60,213 nt of DNA from Beijerinckiaceae bacterium (GCA_947478405.1 CANJVX010000014.1:1-60213); one strand, 5' to 3'. Positions 19,675 through 29,550 are shown, numbered from the stretch's first letter. A program made the numbers and translations. The notes: generated from the letters alone by a model not told the origin.

Positions 19675-20610
19675 ATGCTCGGATTTCAGACCACCCTTCG
19701 CAATCGCGCCGCCCTCAAGGGCGCGGGTGTTCATTCCAACGCTCCGGTGCGTCTCGTTCTGCATCCGGCTGAAGCCAACAACGGGATCACTTTTCTGCGC
19801 ACCGGTCTTTCTGGTGGTCGTGAGCGCATCATCGATGCTGTCTGGTCGAATGTGTCGACAACCGAATTGTGCACGGTGATTGGCGATCCCGCCGATGCCA
19901 GCGTATCGACTGTCGAACATCTGCTCGCGGCTCTCTCGGCACTGGGCGTTGACAATTGCATGGTCGAGATTGATGGGCCGGAAGTGCCGATCCTTGACGG
20001 TTCGTCGGCTGAATTCGTCGCCGCCATTCGCGCCGCGGGAATTGAAGAGCTCACCGCCCTGCGCCGTTATCTCAAAGTTTTGAAGCCCGTACGCGTGGAA
20101 CATGGTCGCGCTTTTTCGGAGCTACGCCCGGCTGACAAGGGTTTCCGTCTCGAAGTCGAGATTGATTTCGAAACCGACATGATTGGTCGCCAGAAGAAAG
20201 TGATCGATCTCGACGGTCGCGTTTTCGAGCGCGACATTGCCCGCGCCCGCACATTTGGTTTCATGCGTGATGTGGAACACCTCTGGAAGGCGGGCCTCGC
20301 TCTCGGCGCCTCGTTGGACAATACGGTTGCTCTCGATGACGAGCGCGTGCTGAACCCCGAGGGTCTGCGTTGGCCCGATGAATTCGTGCGTCACAAGACC
20401 TTGGATGCCATTGGCGATCTGGCCCTCTCGGGTGCGCCGATTATTGGTACCTACCGGTCCTATTGTGGCGGCCACAAGATGAATGTGGCAGTTCTGGCGG
20501 CGCTCTTTGCCGACAAGACCGCGTATGAATTTGTAGAGGCTCCGGCGCGCCGCGAAGGCGCGCGCGATCTGCGTGTCGCTCAGCCGGCTTACGCTCCGGC
20601 GCGCAGCTAA
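19675..20610 (+). CDS. lpxC: UDP-3-O-acyl-N-acetylglucosamine deacetylase
   Basis: 311 aa from the ATG at 19675, preceded by GGAAAAGAG; an in-frame ATG at 19642 would add 11 residues. Family blocks: GFQTTLRNRAALKGAGVHS at the start, STVEHLLAALSALGVDN with the zinc-ligand histidine, DGSSAEFV, FVRHKTLDAIGDLAL (second zinc His and Asp region) and the GGHKMN loop histidine. It catalyses the committed step of lipid A synthesis, so the organism makes LPS. A terminator follows directly. Confidence 0.95.
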   Translation: MLGFQTTLRNRAALKGAGVHSNAPVRLVLHPAEANNGITFLRTGLSGGRERIIDAVWSNVSTTELCTVIGDPADASVSTVEHLLAALSALGVDNCMVEIDGPEVPILDGSSAEFVAAIRAAGIEELTALRRYLKVLKPVRVEHGRAFSELRPADKGFRLEVEIDFETDMIGRQKKVIDLDGRVFERDIARARTFGFMRDVEHLWKAGLALGASLDNTVALDDERVLNPEGLRWPDEFVRHKTLDAIGDLALSGAPIIGTYRSYCGGHKMNVAVLAALFADKTAYEFVEAPARREGARDLRVAQPAYAPARS

Positions 20611-20617
20611 GACATTC

Positions 20618-20639
20618 AGGGGGCTCCGGCCCCCTTTTT
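20618..20639 (+). terminator. Rho-independent terminator after lpxC
   Basis: AGGGGGC, loop TCCG, GCCCCCT followed by TTTTT, starting 8 bp after the lpxC stop. Confidence 0.9.
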
Positions 20640-20832
20640 CTTGAGTGAAATCTGCAAACTTTGGCTGATTCAGCCGGGCTTTGACCTCTCACCGCCACAA
20701 TTAAGCGGGAGGATGCGGGTTCACCTGTGGCGTGGCGCGGCCGTTTGGGGTAAATAGCGGCATGCGTCCTGCGTGGGGATTCTGGGCTTTTTGCCCTTGA
20801 GTCTCTGGCCCAAATCGATCGAGCTTCGAGGC

Positions 20833-21726
20833 ATGATGTCCGAATTCCGTGCGTCCCATTCCGTGATCCCGGCTTCTTTGCGCGCCAGCATCGTCCGGCT
20901 TGCTCTTCTGGCTCTTGTAGCCGCTCCACTTACTGCTTGTTCCAGCATTGACAAGCTGAACCCGTTCGGTGGCGAGAAATACGAGACAAAGCTTCTCCCC
21001 GATGTGCCGGCAGAAGAAATCTATGATCAGGGACTGGCGCGTCTGGCCCGGAATGACGGTGAAGGCGCGGCCAAGAAATTCTCCGAACTCGAAAAGCAAT
21101 ATCCCTATTCGCAATGGGCGCGAAAGGGTCTGCTGATGCAGGTCTATTCGGAATATGAAGGCGGCAAGCATGATGATGCGGCGGCTACTGCCACGCGTTA
21201 CCTCGGCCTCTATCCGTCGAGCCCGGAAGCCGCTTACGCGACCTATCTGATGGCCATGTCCTATTACAAGCAGATCCCCGAGATTTCGCGCGATCAGGAA
21301 ACGACTGAAAAAGCGCTGCAGGTTTTTACCGCTCTCGTTCAGAAATATCCGAAATCTGAATATGTCGAGGATGCCAAGTTCAAAATTCAGGTCGCACGTG
21401 ACCAGCTCGCCGGCAAGGAAATGTCAGTGGGTCGCTATTATCTCTCGCGTAAGAATTATACGGCTGCCATCAATCGCTTCCGCGAAGTTTTGGCCAAATA
21501 TCAGACCACCCGCCATTCGGAAGAAGCGCTCTACCGCTTGACCGAAGCCTATATGGGCTTGGGCATTGCGCATGAAGCACAGACGGCCACAGCGGTTCTT
21601 GGTCACAACTTCCCCGATGGTACATGGTATCAGGATGCCTATAAGCTGCTGGCAGGTGGCGGTCTGAAGCCACAGGAGAACAAGGCCTCGTGGATTTCGA
21701 AGGCCTTCTCCAAAGTTCTTGGCTGA
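20833..21726 (+). CDS. bamD: Outer-membrane assembly lipoprotein BamD
   Basis: 297 aa. The ATG at 20833 (or 20836) gives a lipoprotein signal peptide ending APLTAC, with the lipidated cysteine near residue 36. The mature part is built of TPR repeats: IYDQGLARLARNDGEGAAKKFSELEKQYPYS, then ATRYLGLYPSSPEAAYATYLMAMSYY as a later repeat, and the BamD-typical QVARDQLAGKEMSVGRYYLSRKNY block. It is the essential partner of BamA. recN follows after 9 bp, a common rhizobial pairing. Confidence 0.94.
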   Translation: MMSEFRASHSVIPASLRASIVRLALLALVAAPLTACSSIDKLNPFGGEKYETKLLPDVPAEEIYDQGLARLARNDGEGAAKKFSELEKQYPYSQWARKGLLMQVYSEYEGGKHDDAAATATRYLGLYPSSPEAAYATYLMAMSYYKQIPEISRDQETTEKALQVFTALVQKYPKSEYVEDAKFKIQVARDQLAGKEMSVGRYYLSRKNYTAAINRFREVLAKYQTTRHSEEALYRLTEAYMGLGIAHEAQTATAVLGHNFPDGTWYQDAYKLLAGGGLKPQENKASWISKAFSKVLG

Positions 21727-21735
21727 TCAGTCGAC

Positions 21736-23406
21736 ATGCTCATCCAGCTGTCGATCCGTGACATAGTTCTGATCGACAAACTCGATCTGGAGTGTGGATC
21801 GGGTTTGATGGTGCTCACCGGTGAAACCGGTGCGGGCAAATCCATTCTGCTTGACGCTTTTGCGCTGGCGCTTGGTGGACGCGGCGATGGCTCACTTGTG
21901 CGCACGGGCGAATCCCAGGGCCAGGTGACGGCGGTGTTTGATCTGCCAGCCAAACATGCTGCACGTGAGAGCGCCAATGCGCAGGACATCGACATTGAGG
22001 GCGACCTCATCCTGCGTCGCGTACAAATGGCGGATGGGCGCACGCGTGCTTTCATCAATGATCAACCCGTGAGCGTGCAGACATTGCGCTCGATTGCCGC
22101 CCCACTCGTTGAAATTCACGGCCAGCATGATGATCGCGCCTTGGTTGACCCTGCCATGCATCGCGCCTTGCTGGATGCCTTTGGTGGCCTGCAGAAGCAG
22201 GTTGAGGCGGTGCGTGTATGCCATACTGGCTTGAAAGAAGCCAAAGCGCTGCTCGCTGATGAAGAAGAGCGCATCGCGCGTGTGCGTGCGGATGGTGATT
22301 ATTTCCGTCACGCGCATGAAGAGCTTACCCGTCTGGCGCCGCGCGAAAAAGAAGAGGGCGATCTGGCTGCCAAGCGCACCGGGATGATGCAGGCGGAGAA
22401 AGTGACCAGCGAATTGCGTGAGGCCAGCGAGGCACTCACCGGCGGCCAGTCGCCGATTGTGGCTCTCTCGTCTGTCATGCGTCGCCTCGAGCGGCGTGCG
22501 CCGCAGGCCCCCGAGTTGATCGATCCATCGGTGAAAGCATTTTCTCTCGCACTGGATGCGTTGGATGGCGCCGCACAAGTGGTGGATCAAGCATTGCGCG
22601 ATGCGCAATTTGATCCGCGCGAACTGGAGCAGACCGAAGAGCGCCTTTTCGCGCTGCGCGCTGCGTCACGGAAATACAATGTGCCAGCTGATGATCTGGC
22701 CAAGCTCGCAGAAAAATTCGCGGCTGATATTTCTTCGCTTGATGCGGGCGAAATCAATCTGACGAAATTGGCCAGAGCAGTCGATGAAGCGGCGAAAGCC
22801 TATCAGGCGGCTGCGGCCACGCTGTCGAAATCGCGCGCCACCACGGCCAAAGGTCTCGACAAAGCGGTCAATGCAGAGCTCGCACCGCTGAAACTTGAGC
22901 GCGCTATTTTCACCACGCAAATCGACACGGATGCGAATGAGCCGGGGCCCGATGGGATCGACCGGATTGAATTCTGGGTACAGACCAATCCTGGCACGCG
23001 TCCAGGCCCTATGATGAAAGTAGCGTCAGGGGGTGAACTTGCGCGTTTCATGCTCGCGCTGAAAGTCGTGCTCGCAGATCGTGGTTCAGCTCCGACACTC
23101 GTCTTCGATGAAATCGATACCGGCGTGGGCGGAGCTGTAGCCGATGCCATTGGTGCACGCCTCGCGCGCCTTTCTTCAAAAGTGCAGGTGCTGGCTGTCA
23201 CCCATGCTCCCCAAGTTGCCGCGCGCGCCCGCGGTCATTTCCGCATTGCCAAGGGCGAGACGGGCAAGGGCAAGCGCATCGCCACGCGCGTTGAGCCGCT
23301 GGCGGCCCATGAACGTCAGGAAGAAATCGCCCGCATGTTGGCAGGTGCTACGATTACGGACGAGGCGCGTGCAGCGGCTGCAAAGCTTTTGCAGAACGCG
23401 GGCTGA
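21736..23406 (+). CDS. recN: DNA repair protein RecN
   Basis: 556 aa, SMC-like. Walker A GETGAGKSILLDAF near residue 30, the central region forms a long coiled coil, then the ABC signature SGGELARFMLALK and Walker B VFDEIDTGVGG, with VLAVTHAPQVAARA as the switch histidine region. RecN acts in recombinational double-strand-break repair. Its last 53 bp overlap the convergent DUF3833 gene. Confidence 0.95.
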   Translation: MLIQLSIRDIVLIDKLDLECGSGLMVLTGETGAGKSILLDAFALALGGRGDGSLVRTGESQGQVTAVFDLPAKHAARESANAQDIDIEGDLILRRVQMADGRTRAFINDQPVSVQTLRSIAAPLVEIHGQHDDRALVDPAMHRALLDAFGGLQKQVEAVRVCHTGLKEAKALLADEEERIARVRADGDYFRHAHEELTRLAPREKEEGDLAAKRTGMMQAEKVTSELREASEALTGGQSPIVALSSVMRRLERRAPQAPELIDPSVKAFSLALDALDGAAQVVDQALRDAQFDPRELEQTEERLFALRAASRKYNVPADDLAKLAEKFAADISSLDAGEINLTKLARAVDEAAKAYQAAAATLSKSRATTAKGLDKAVNAELAPLKLERAIFTTQIDTDANEPGPDGIDRIEFWVQTNPGTRPGPMMKVASGGELARFMLALKVVLADRGSAPTLVFDEIDTGVGGAVADAIGARLARLSSKVQVLAVTHAPQVAARARGHFRIAKGETGKGKRIATRVEPLAAHERQEEIARMLAGATITDEARAAAAKLLQNAG

Positions 23407-23917
23407 TTTTCAGCGTCACTTCGCCGACCTTCAGTCCCCATTTCGATACGACCGCGCGATTGAGCACGCTGCCATCGCTTTGCAAGGCCAGCACGTCATC
23501 GAAGGTGAGCGTGTAAACACTGCCCTTGGCTTTCACATCTGCTCCATAGGTGAGGCGGAAGAAGGGACCATCAAGGCGGCCTTGCGCATCACCCACCACA
23601 TCTTCACGCGTGCCGACATAAGTCGTCGGCCCCGTCTTGGTGAGGCGCCACGTCTTCTTGTCCTTCTCGCCATCGGAGAAGGTGAAATATTCGACAAGCG
23701 TAAGTGTCTGGCCATCGAAGGATCCGTCGATAATGGCCGTGAGGCCGCGGCGCGAGCCATCGATCGTATTGACGAATTCGCCGATTGCCAGAGACCTGCC
23801 TTTAAAGAAAAGCTCGGGCACAAGGGCGCGCGGCGGCGTAGCGTCAATTTTGGGCGCAGTAGCGCAGCCGGTCAAAGCGAGCGTGACAGCAGCAAGCAAA
23901 GCGAGGCGCAGACGCAT
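23354..23917 (-). CDS. DUF3833 family lipoprotein
   Basis: 187 aa. The lipoprotein signal ends LALTGC (Cys18). The mature part has alternating beta-strand blocks characteristic of DUF3833: SFDGQTLTLVEYFTFSDGE, KTWRLTKTGPTTYVGTREDVVG, TLTFDDVLALQSDGSVLNRA and KWGLKVGEVTLKI. The function of this family is unknown to me; it is probably exported and lipid-anchored. It is tail-to-tail with recN and overlaps it by 53 bp, unusual but both frames look genuine. Divergent from the helicase gene at 24086. Confidence 0.85.
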   Translation of the reverse strand: MRLRLALLAAVTLALTGCATAPKIDATPPRALVPELFFKGRSLAIGEFVNTIDGSRRGLTAIIDGSFDGQTLTLVEYFTFSDGEKDKKTWRLTKTGPTTYVGTREDVVGDAQGRLDGPFFRLTYGADVKAKGSVYTLTFDDVLALQSDGSVLNRAVVSKWGLKVGEVTLKISPRSAKALQPLHAPRP

Positions 23918-24085
23918 GGGCGGGCTCCGGGGTCATGGTTATTCTTATTACGCGGGGCGCGGCATGATGGTTCAGCCGTCGATAAGCCACGCAGTGGAAT
24001 CGACTTTTTGGCTCGCCCGCCTCAGATTGGCCGTGAGTGATTCTTATTTTGTTCCGCTGGCAGCAGCGTAACCGGAAGCCTGACC

Positions 24086-26491
24086 TTGTCTGATCCCTTC
24101 GGTTTTGACGACGAGCCACCGCGCCCCAGCGGGCGCGATGATCTGAGCTACCGCCCACAGGCGGGGGGCTTGGCGGCGCGTGCGCAGGCGGCAATGTCGC
24201 GGGGGCATGATTATCTGTCGGTGCTGAACCCTGAGCAGCGCGCGGCTGTAGAGGCTATTGACGGCCCTGTGCTTGTTCTGGCGGGGGCTGGCACGGGAAA
24301 GACGCGCGTTCTCACCACACGCATTGCGCATATTATGGCGACGGCGCGCGCTCGCGCGCATGAAATTCTTGCGGTGACTTTCACCAATAAAGCTGCGCGC
24401 GAAATGAAAGAGCGCATCGGTGTGCTGGCGGGTCCGGCCGGCGAGGGCATGCCCTGGCTTGGCACGTTCCATTCCATCTCGACCAAAATTCTTCGCCGCC
24501 ATGCCGAGCTTGTGGGCCTCAAATCGCAATTTACCATTCTCGACACCGATGACCAGATCCGCCTCATGAAACAGGTGATCAAGGCCAATGATGTGGATGA
24601 GAAGCGTTGGCCCGCACGTGCGCTCGCGCAAATGATCGATGGCTGGAAAAATCGCGGGCTTGATCCCTCGCGTGTGCCGGCTGGTGAAGCTGTCAGCTTT
24701 GCCAATGGTAAGGGTGCTGAGCTTTATGCGAAATATCAGGCGCGGTTGAAGACGCTCAATGCAGCGGATTTCGGTGATCTTCTGTTGGAAGCCGTGCGTC
24801 TGTTTCGCGAAAATCCGGATGTGCTACGTCAATACCAGGAGCGCTTCCGCTATATTCTCGTCGACGAATATCAGGACACCAACACGATCCAATATTTGTG
24901 GCTCCGTCTGCTGGCGCAAGCCTCTGGCGCCAAGAGCCAACAGAATGTCTGTTGTGTGGGGGATGATGACCAGTCGATCTATGGCTGGCGCGGCGCTGAG
25001 GTCGATAATATTCTGCGCTTTGAAAAAGATTTTCCCGGCGCTGTCGTCGTGCGCCTTGAGCGCAATTATCGCTCGACGGGTCATATACTCGCTGCAGCCG
25101 CTCATCTCATCACCCATAATGAAGGCCGTCTGGGCAAGACCTTGTTCACCGATGGTGAAGATGGCGAGAAGCCAACGGTCACCGGCGTGTGGGATTCGGA
25201 AGAAGAAGCGCGTTTGGTTGGCGAAGAGATCGAACAATTACAGCGCAAGGGACAATCGCTGGAAGAGGTTGCTATTCTGGTGCGCGCCTCGTTCCAAATG
25301 CGCGAGTTTGAAGAGCGCTTCATCACTTTGGGTCTGCCCTATCGCGTCATCGGCGGACCGCGCTTTTATGAACGCGCCGAGATCCGCGATGCGCTCGCTT
25401 ATTTGCGTGCCGTGGCACAACCGGCCGACGATCTGGCTTTTGAGCGTATCGCTAATGTGCCCAAGCGAGGTTTGGGCGATGCCACTTTACAGCAAGTGCA
25501 TGAATATGCGCGCCGCCAGAACATTCCGATGTTGCAGGCTGCCCGTGTGCTGGCCGAAACGGATGAATTAAAGCCCAAGCCCCGCGGCACATTGCGTGAT
25601 CTGACCGCCTCTTTTACGCGTTGGTCTTCGCTCATCGATTCAATGCCCCATCACGAGCTGACAGAAATGATCCTCGAAGAATCGGGCTATACCGACATGT
25701 GGCAAAAGGATCGCACGGCCGAAGCCGCAGGCCGGCTCGAAAATCTGAAAGAGCTTGTGCGCTCAATGGAAGAATTTCCAGATCTCGCAGGCTTTCTGGA
25801 ACATGTCTCACTGGTGATGGATGCGGATTCTAAAGGGGGCGGCGAAAAAGTCTCCATCATGACGTTGCATGCAGCCAAAGGTCTCGAATTCGAAACTGTT
25901 TTTTTGCCGGGTTGGGAAGAGGGCTTGTTTCCACATCAACGTTCGCTCGATGACAATGGCCGTGCGGGCTTGGAAGAAGAGCGGCGGCTGGCCTATGTCG
26001 GCATCACGCGGGCGAAACGTCGGGCGAAGATTTTCTTTGCTACCAACCGGCGTATCCACGGCTTGTGGCAAACCACCATTCCCTCGCGCTTTCTCGATGA
26101 ATTGCCGCCAGCTCATGTCGAGCTTGTTGAGGCGCCGGGCGGCAATTATGGCGGCTATGCGCAATCGCGTTTTGCCACGATGGATTCCTATGACTCGACT
26201 TATTCCACGCCCGGCTGGCAGCGTGCGCAGGCACGGCGCAAGGATGAGGGTCGCGGCAATCCGATTCAGGATCGGGCGCGCGAATGGGGCGGGGCAAGCA
26301 AGTCTGTGCTCATTGAAGGTGAGTTGGTCGCCAAATCATCCACCGCGTCAGGCTTCACGCGCGGCGCGCGGGTGTTTCATCTGAAGTTTGGCAATGGCAC
26401 GGTCATTTTGGTGGATGGCAACAAGCTGACGGTCGAATTCGACAAGGCCGGACGCAAAATGGTGCTGGAGAATTTTGTCAACGCTGTGTGA
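24086..26491 (+). CDS. uvrD: UvrD/PcrA-type ATP-dependent 3'-5' DNA helicase
   Basis: 801 aa, superfamily 1A. Motif I AGAGTGKTRVL near 70, motif Ia TFTNKAAREMKERI, motif II VDEYQDTN, motif III GDDDQSIYGWRGA, motif IV RLERNYRSTGHI, motif V TLHAAKGLEFETVFLPGWEEGLFPH and motif VI RLAYVGITRAKRRA are all intact. It acts in nucleotide-excision and mismatch repair and removes RecA filaments. The start is a TTG with GGAAG upstream. UvrD versus PcrA/Rep naming cannot be settled here. Confidence 0.93.
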   Translation: MSDPFGFDDEPPRPSGRDDLSYRPQAGGLAARAQAAMSRGHDYLSVLNPEQRAAVEAIDGPVLVLAGAGTGKTRVLTTRIAHIMATARARAHEILAVTFTNKAAREMKERIGVLAGPAGEGMPWLGTFHSISTKILRRHAELVGLKSQFTILDTDDQIRLMKQVIKANDVDEKRWPARALAQMIDGWKNRGLDPSRVPAGEAVSFANGKGAELYAKYQARLKTLNAADFGDLLLEAVRLFRENPDVLRQYQERFRYILVDEYQDTNTIQYLWLRLLAQASGAKSQQNVCCVGDDDQSIYGWRGAEVDNILRFEKDFPGAVVVRLERNYRSTGHILAAAAHLITHNEGRLGKTLFTDGEDGEKPTVTGVWDSEEEARLVGEEIEQLQRKGQSLEEVAILVRASFQMREFEERFITLGLPYRVIGGPRFYERAEIRDALAYLRAVAQPADDLAFERIANVPKRGLGDATLQQVHEYARRQNIPMLQAARVLAETDELKPKPRGTLRDLTASFTRWSSLIDSMPHHELTEMILEESGYTDMWQKDRTAEAAGRLENLKELVRSMEEFPDLAGFLEHVSLVMDADSKGGGEKVSIMTLHAAKGLEFETVFLPGWEEGLFPHQRSLDDNGRAGLEEERRLAYVGITRAKRRAKIFFATNRRIHGLWQTTIPSRFLDELPPAHVELVEAPGGNYGGYAQSRFATMDSYDSTYSTPGWQRAQARRKDEGRGNPIQDRAREWGGASKSVLIEGELVAKSSTASGFTRGARVFHLKFGNGTVILVDGNKLTVEFDKAGRKMVLENFVNAV

Positions 26492-26499
26492 TGGGCGCG

Positions 26500-26745
26500 T
26501 TACCGCCGCCGGCAAAATGGTTTTTCCGCCACGCAGGCAATGCCCGGCGTTGAGCATTGGATTTCGTCGGTCGGCGTTTTGCGGATGCAGACCTGACATG
26601 CGTCAGTCCATTCAAGACAGGTTGTGTCACTTAGACCAAGGGCAGCCACATGGGGCTCCTCTGCCGTAGACAGGGGCAATGCTTTGGGCTCGTCGGCCCA
26701 GGCGGGTGTGGCGAGTATGAGGAGGGCGACGAGGAAAGCTTTCAT
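26500..26745 (-). CDS. Small cysteine-rich exported protein
   Basis: 81 aa. Residues 1-17 (MKAFLVALLILATPAWA) are a clear Sec signal peptide with an AWA cleavage site. The roughly 64-aa mature chain has six cysteines (CLEWTDACQVC, then IQCSTPGIACVAEKPFC), an even number that suits three disulfides in the periplasm. I know no family for it. A start 12 bp upstream (MLHPMKAF) is possible. It ends 9 bp from the helicase stop and is divergent from prmA. Confidence 0.8.
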   Translation of the reverse strand: MKAFLVALLILATPAWADEPKALPLSTAEEPHVAALGLSDTTCLEWTDACQVCIRKTPTDEIQCSTPGIACVAEKPFCRRR

Positions 26746-26784
26746 GGGGTGGAGCATAGGCGGCTCTCGTGCTAATCGGAAGCC

Positions 26785-27729
26785 ATGCTTGAAGGTCTGC
26801 CCCCCAATAATGCCGCCCACATGCTGCGCCTCCTGACCGAGGAGGAGCCGGCGCGCCAGATTGCCGATGCCATTGTTGAAATGTTCGACCCGACCGAGAC
26901 GGCTGCTTCCGCCTTCGAGATCGAGCCCAACATGCGCGACTGGAATCCCAGCGTCGGCCCCTGGGTGGTGGAAGCCTATTTTTCCGAAGAGCCAGATCGC
27001 GATTTTATCGCCACGATCATCGCCAATATAGCGGGTGAAGAAGCCGCTGCCCGCGTCGAATATGATCGCGTTGCCGAACAGGATTGGGTGAAGAGCGCGC
27101 TCGAGGGTCTCGTGCCCGTGAAGGCTGGACGCTTTCTCGTCCATGGCTCGCATGATCGCTCCCGCCCGCGCACGCATGAGATTGCGCTCGAGATCGAAGC
27201 TGCATTGGCTTTTGGCACCGGGCACCATGGCACGACGCGAGGCTGTTTGCTGATGCTTGATGCTGTCCTGAAACAGCGTCGCCCGCGCAATGTGCTGGAT
27301 GTCGGAACCGGCACGGGCGTGCTCGCGCTGGCGGCAGCGCGTGTGTTGCACCAGACTGTCGCAGCGGGAGATATTGATCCGATCTCGGTTGATGCCACGC
27401 GCTCCAATGCGCGGCTCAATGGCGCAGCGCCCTGGATTCACCCCGTCGTCGCCCGCGGCACGCAGCATCCCGATCTGCGCAAGGGCGGACCTTATGATCT
27501 GATCTTTGCCAATATTCTCTCAAAACCCTTGCGCATGCTGGCGCCGGAAATTGCGCGCCTCAGCGACACGGGTGGCGAGCTGATCCTCTCCGGCCTTCTC
27601 TACCGGGATGTGCCGGGTGTTTTGTCAGCCTATGCTGCGCAGGGTTTTGCCTTGCGCCGCAAGCTGCATCTCGAAGGTTGGGCAACTTTGCTGATGGCGC
27701 GCGGTGGCGCGGCTCAGCGACCCTTGTGA
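26785..27729 (+). CDS. prmA: Ribosomal protein L11 methyltransferase
   Basis: 314 aa. The N-terminal substrate-recognition domain is degenerate; the catalytic domain shows EIEAALAFGTGHHGTTRGCL, the PrmA hallmark, motif I LDVGTGTGVLALAA, DIDPISVDATRSNARLNG and DLIFANILSKPLRMLAP. It trimethylates L11 at several positions. The pepP-like gene follows after 6 bp, an adjacency found widely in rhizobia. Confidence 0.94.
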   Translation: MLEGLPPNNAAHMLRLLTEEEPARQIADAIVEMFDPTETAASAFEIEPNMRDWNPSVGPWVVEAYFSEEPDRDFIATIIANIAGEEAAARVEYDRVAEQDWVKSALEGLVPVKAGRFLVHGSHDRSRPRTHEIALEIEAALAFGTGHHGTTRGCLLMLDAVLKQRRPRNVLDVGTGTGVLALAAARVLHQTVAAGDIDPISVDATRSNARLNGAAPWIHPVVARGTQHPDLRKGGPYDLIFANILSKPLRMLAPEIARLSDTGGELILSGLLYRDVPGVLSAYAAQGFALRRKLHLEGWATLLMARGGAAQRPL

Positions 27730-27735
27730 GGGCGC

Positions 27736-29550
27736 ATGTTCGAAAGCCATTTCCAGACTTTTTCTGAAAGCGCTGATCCCTCGCATGGCAAAGCGCGCCT
27801 CAGCACCTTGCGAGCAGAAATGAAAATGCGCGGGCTTGATGGTTTCATCGTGCCGCGCGCAGATGAGCAGCAGAATGAATATGTGCCGCCCTGCGCCGAG
27901 CGTCTGGCTTGGCTCACCGGTTTCACCGGGTCGGCTGGCACTGCCATCGTGCTGGCGAAGAAAGCCGCTATTTTCATTGACGGGCGCTATACGCTTCAGG
28001 TGCGCGATCAGGTCAACGCGAAACAATTCACACCCGTCGACATTTCTGAGGCCTCGACCAACAAATGGCTCGAACGCAATGCGGCCAAGGGTGCGCGCAT
28101 AGGCTATGACCCCGCGCTGCATACGCGCGCACAAGTGAAGCGCTTTGCCGCTGCCGCTCAAGCGGCAGGGGCAGAGCTTGTCGCGCAGGATACAAATCTC
28201 CTCGATGCTGTGTGGGCGGATCGCCCCTTGCCGCCACTGTATCCCATCTGGGTGCATCCCAAAAAATATGCCGGCGAAGATGCGCTCAAAAAACTCGTGC
28301 GCATTGAAAAGGCGCTGTCAGGCATCAATGGCCTTGTCATCAGCGATCCGCATGCGGTGGCTTGGGCTTTTAATATTCGCGGCCAGGATGTGGCGCATAC
28401 GCCGCTGCCTTTGTCTTATGCCCTGCTCGTGAAAGGCCACAAACCGCGCCTTTATCTCGATCCGCGCAAGCTGAACGCCAAAACACGCGCGGTGCTCGAC
28501 AAGATGTGCGCTCTTCACGCGCCTGATGATCTGTTGCGCGATCTGCGTGAAGCGGGCGAAGAGGGGCTGACGCTGCGCTTTGATGCGGCAACGGCCTCCG
28601 AAAAGCTGGTGGCCACGCTTGAGCAAGCAGGGGGTGTCGCGGATGTCGGCGCGGATCCCATTGCTTTGATGAAGGCGCGCAAGAACAAAGTCGAGCTGGC
28701 CGGTGCGCGTGCCGCGCATCTGCGCGATGGTATTGCCGTAGTGCGTTTTCTGGCTTGGTTCGATGGGGCTTCGTCGTCGGGTCGCATCACCGAGATTGAT
28801 GCCGTTTCGGCCCTTGAAACCTTTCGACGCGAAACTGGGGCGTTGAAGGATATTTCCTTCCCCTCCATTTCAGGTGCAGGCCCCAATGGCGCGATCGTTC
28901 ATTATCGTGTGACGCAGCAGACGGATCGTCGTATCGGGCGCGGCTTTTATCTGATCGATTCCGGCGCGCAATATGAAGATGGCACGACCGACATCACCCG
29001 CACACTCTGCGTCGGCAAGCCAAATGCTGCGATGCGTGATCGCTACACGCGTGTGTTGAAGGGACACATTGCCATTGCCCGTGCGGCCTTTCCCAAAGGC
29101 ACAACGGGTTCGCAGCTTGATAGTCTAGCGCGTGCGTCTCTATGGGAGGCCGGGCTCGATTTCGATCATGGCACCGGCCATGGCGTTGGTTCCTATCTGT
29201 CCGTGCATGAAGGCCCGCAGCGCATTTCAAAAATGCCGTCTGTGCCGCTGGAGCCCGGCATGATCCTCTCGAATGAGCCGGGTTATTATAAGACGGGTTC
29301 TTATGGCATTCGTCTCGAAAATCTGATCGTCGTTAAGCAAGCCGAAATCAAAGGCGCCGAACGCGATATGCTGGATTTTGAAACGCTGACAATGGTGCCG
29401 TTTGATACTTCATGTCTTGAGCGCTTGCTGCTCAATCGTTTTGAAGTGGCCTGGATCAATGATTACCATGCCCATGTGCGTGACGCGCTCTCGCCCCATC
29501 TTGATCGCAAGACACGTGCCTGGCTGAAAGAGGCGACGGCGAAAGTCTAG
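27736..29550 (+). CDS. pepP: Xaa-Pro aminopeptidase-like M24 metallopeptidase
   Basis: 604 aa. Two creatinase-type N-terminal domains (LDGFIVPRADEQQNEYVPP; LPPLYPIWVHPKKYAGEDA) precede the pita-bread catalytic domain. Metal ligands are visible in SGAQYEDGTTDITRT (two Asp), GTGHGVGSYLSVHEGPQ (His), ILSNEPGYYKTGSYGIRLENLI as two glutamate blocks. The length and the extra C-terminal segment match the long aminopeptidase P family rather than the 440-aa E. coli PepP. It removes N-terminal residues before proline. Confidence 0.88.
   Translation: MFESHFQTFSESADPSHGKARLSTLRAEMKMRGLDGFIVPRADEQQNEYVPPCAERLAWLTGFTGSAGTAIVLAKKAAIFIDGRYTLQVRDQVNAKQFTPVDISEASTNKWLERNAAKGARIGYDPALHTRAQVKRFAAAAQAAGAELVAQDTNLLDAVWADRPLPPLYPIWVHPKKYAGEDALKKLVRIEKALSGINGLVISDPHAVAWAFNIRGQDVAHTPLPLSYALLVKGHKPRLYLDPRKLNAKTRAVLDKMCALHAPDDLLRDLREAGEEGLTLRFDAATASEKLVATLEQAGGVADVGADPIALMKARKNKVELAGARAAHLRDGIAVVRFLAWFDGASSSGRITEIDAVSALETFRRETGALKDISFPSISGAGPNGAIVHYRVTQQTDRRIGRGFYLIDSGAQYEDGTTDITRTLCVGKPNAAMRDRYTRVLKGHIAIARAAFPKGTTGSQLDSLARASLWEAGLDFDHGTGHGVGSYLSVHEGPQRISKMPSVPLEPGMILSNEPGYYKTGSYGIRLENLIVVKQAEIKGAERDMLDFETLTMVPFDTSCLERLLLNRFEVAWINDYHAHVRDALSPHLDRKTRAWLKEATAKV

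Noticed and set aside
23144-24040. Plus-strand frame over the recN end and DUF3833 gene
   Set aside because: Its translation is the shadow of recN, then of the minus-strand lipoprotein; no motif.
26758-27468. Upstream extension of the small Cys-rich gene, opposite prmA
   Set aside because: Frame is open only because prmA is read on the other strand; the signal peptide marks the true start at 26745.
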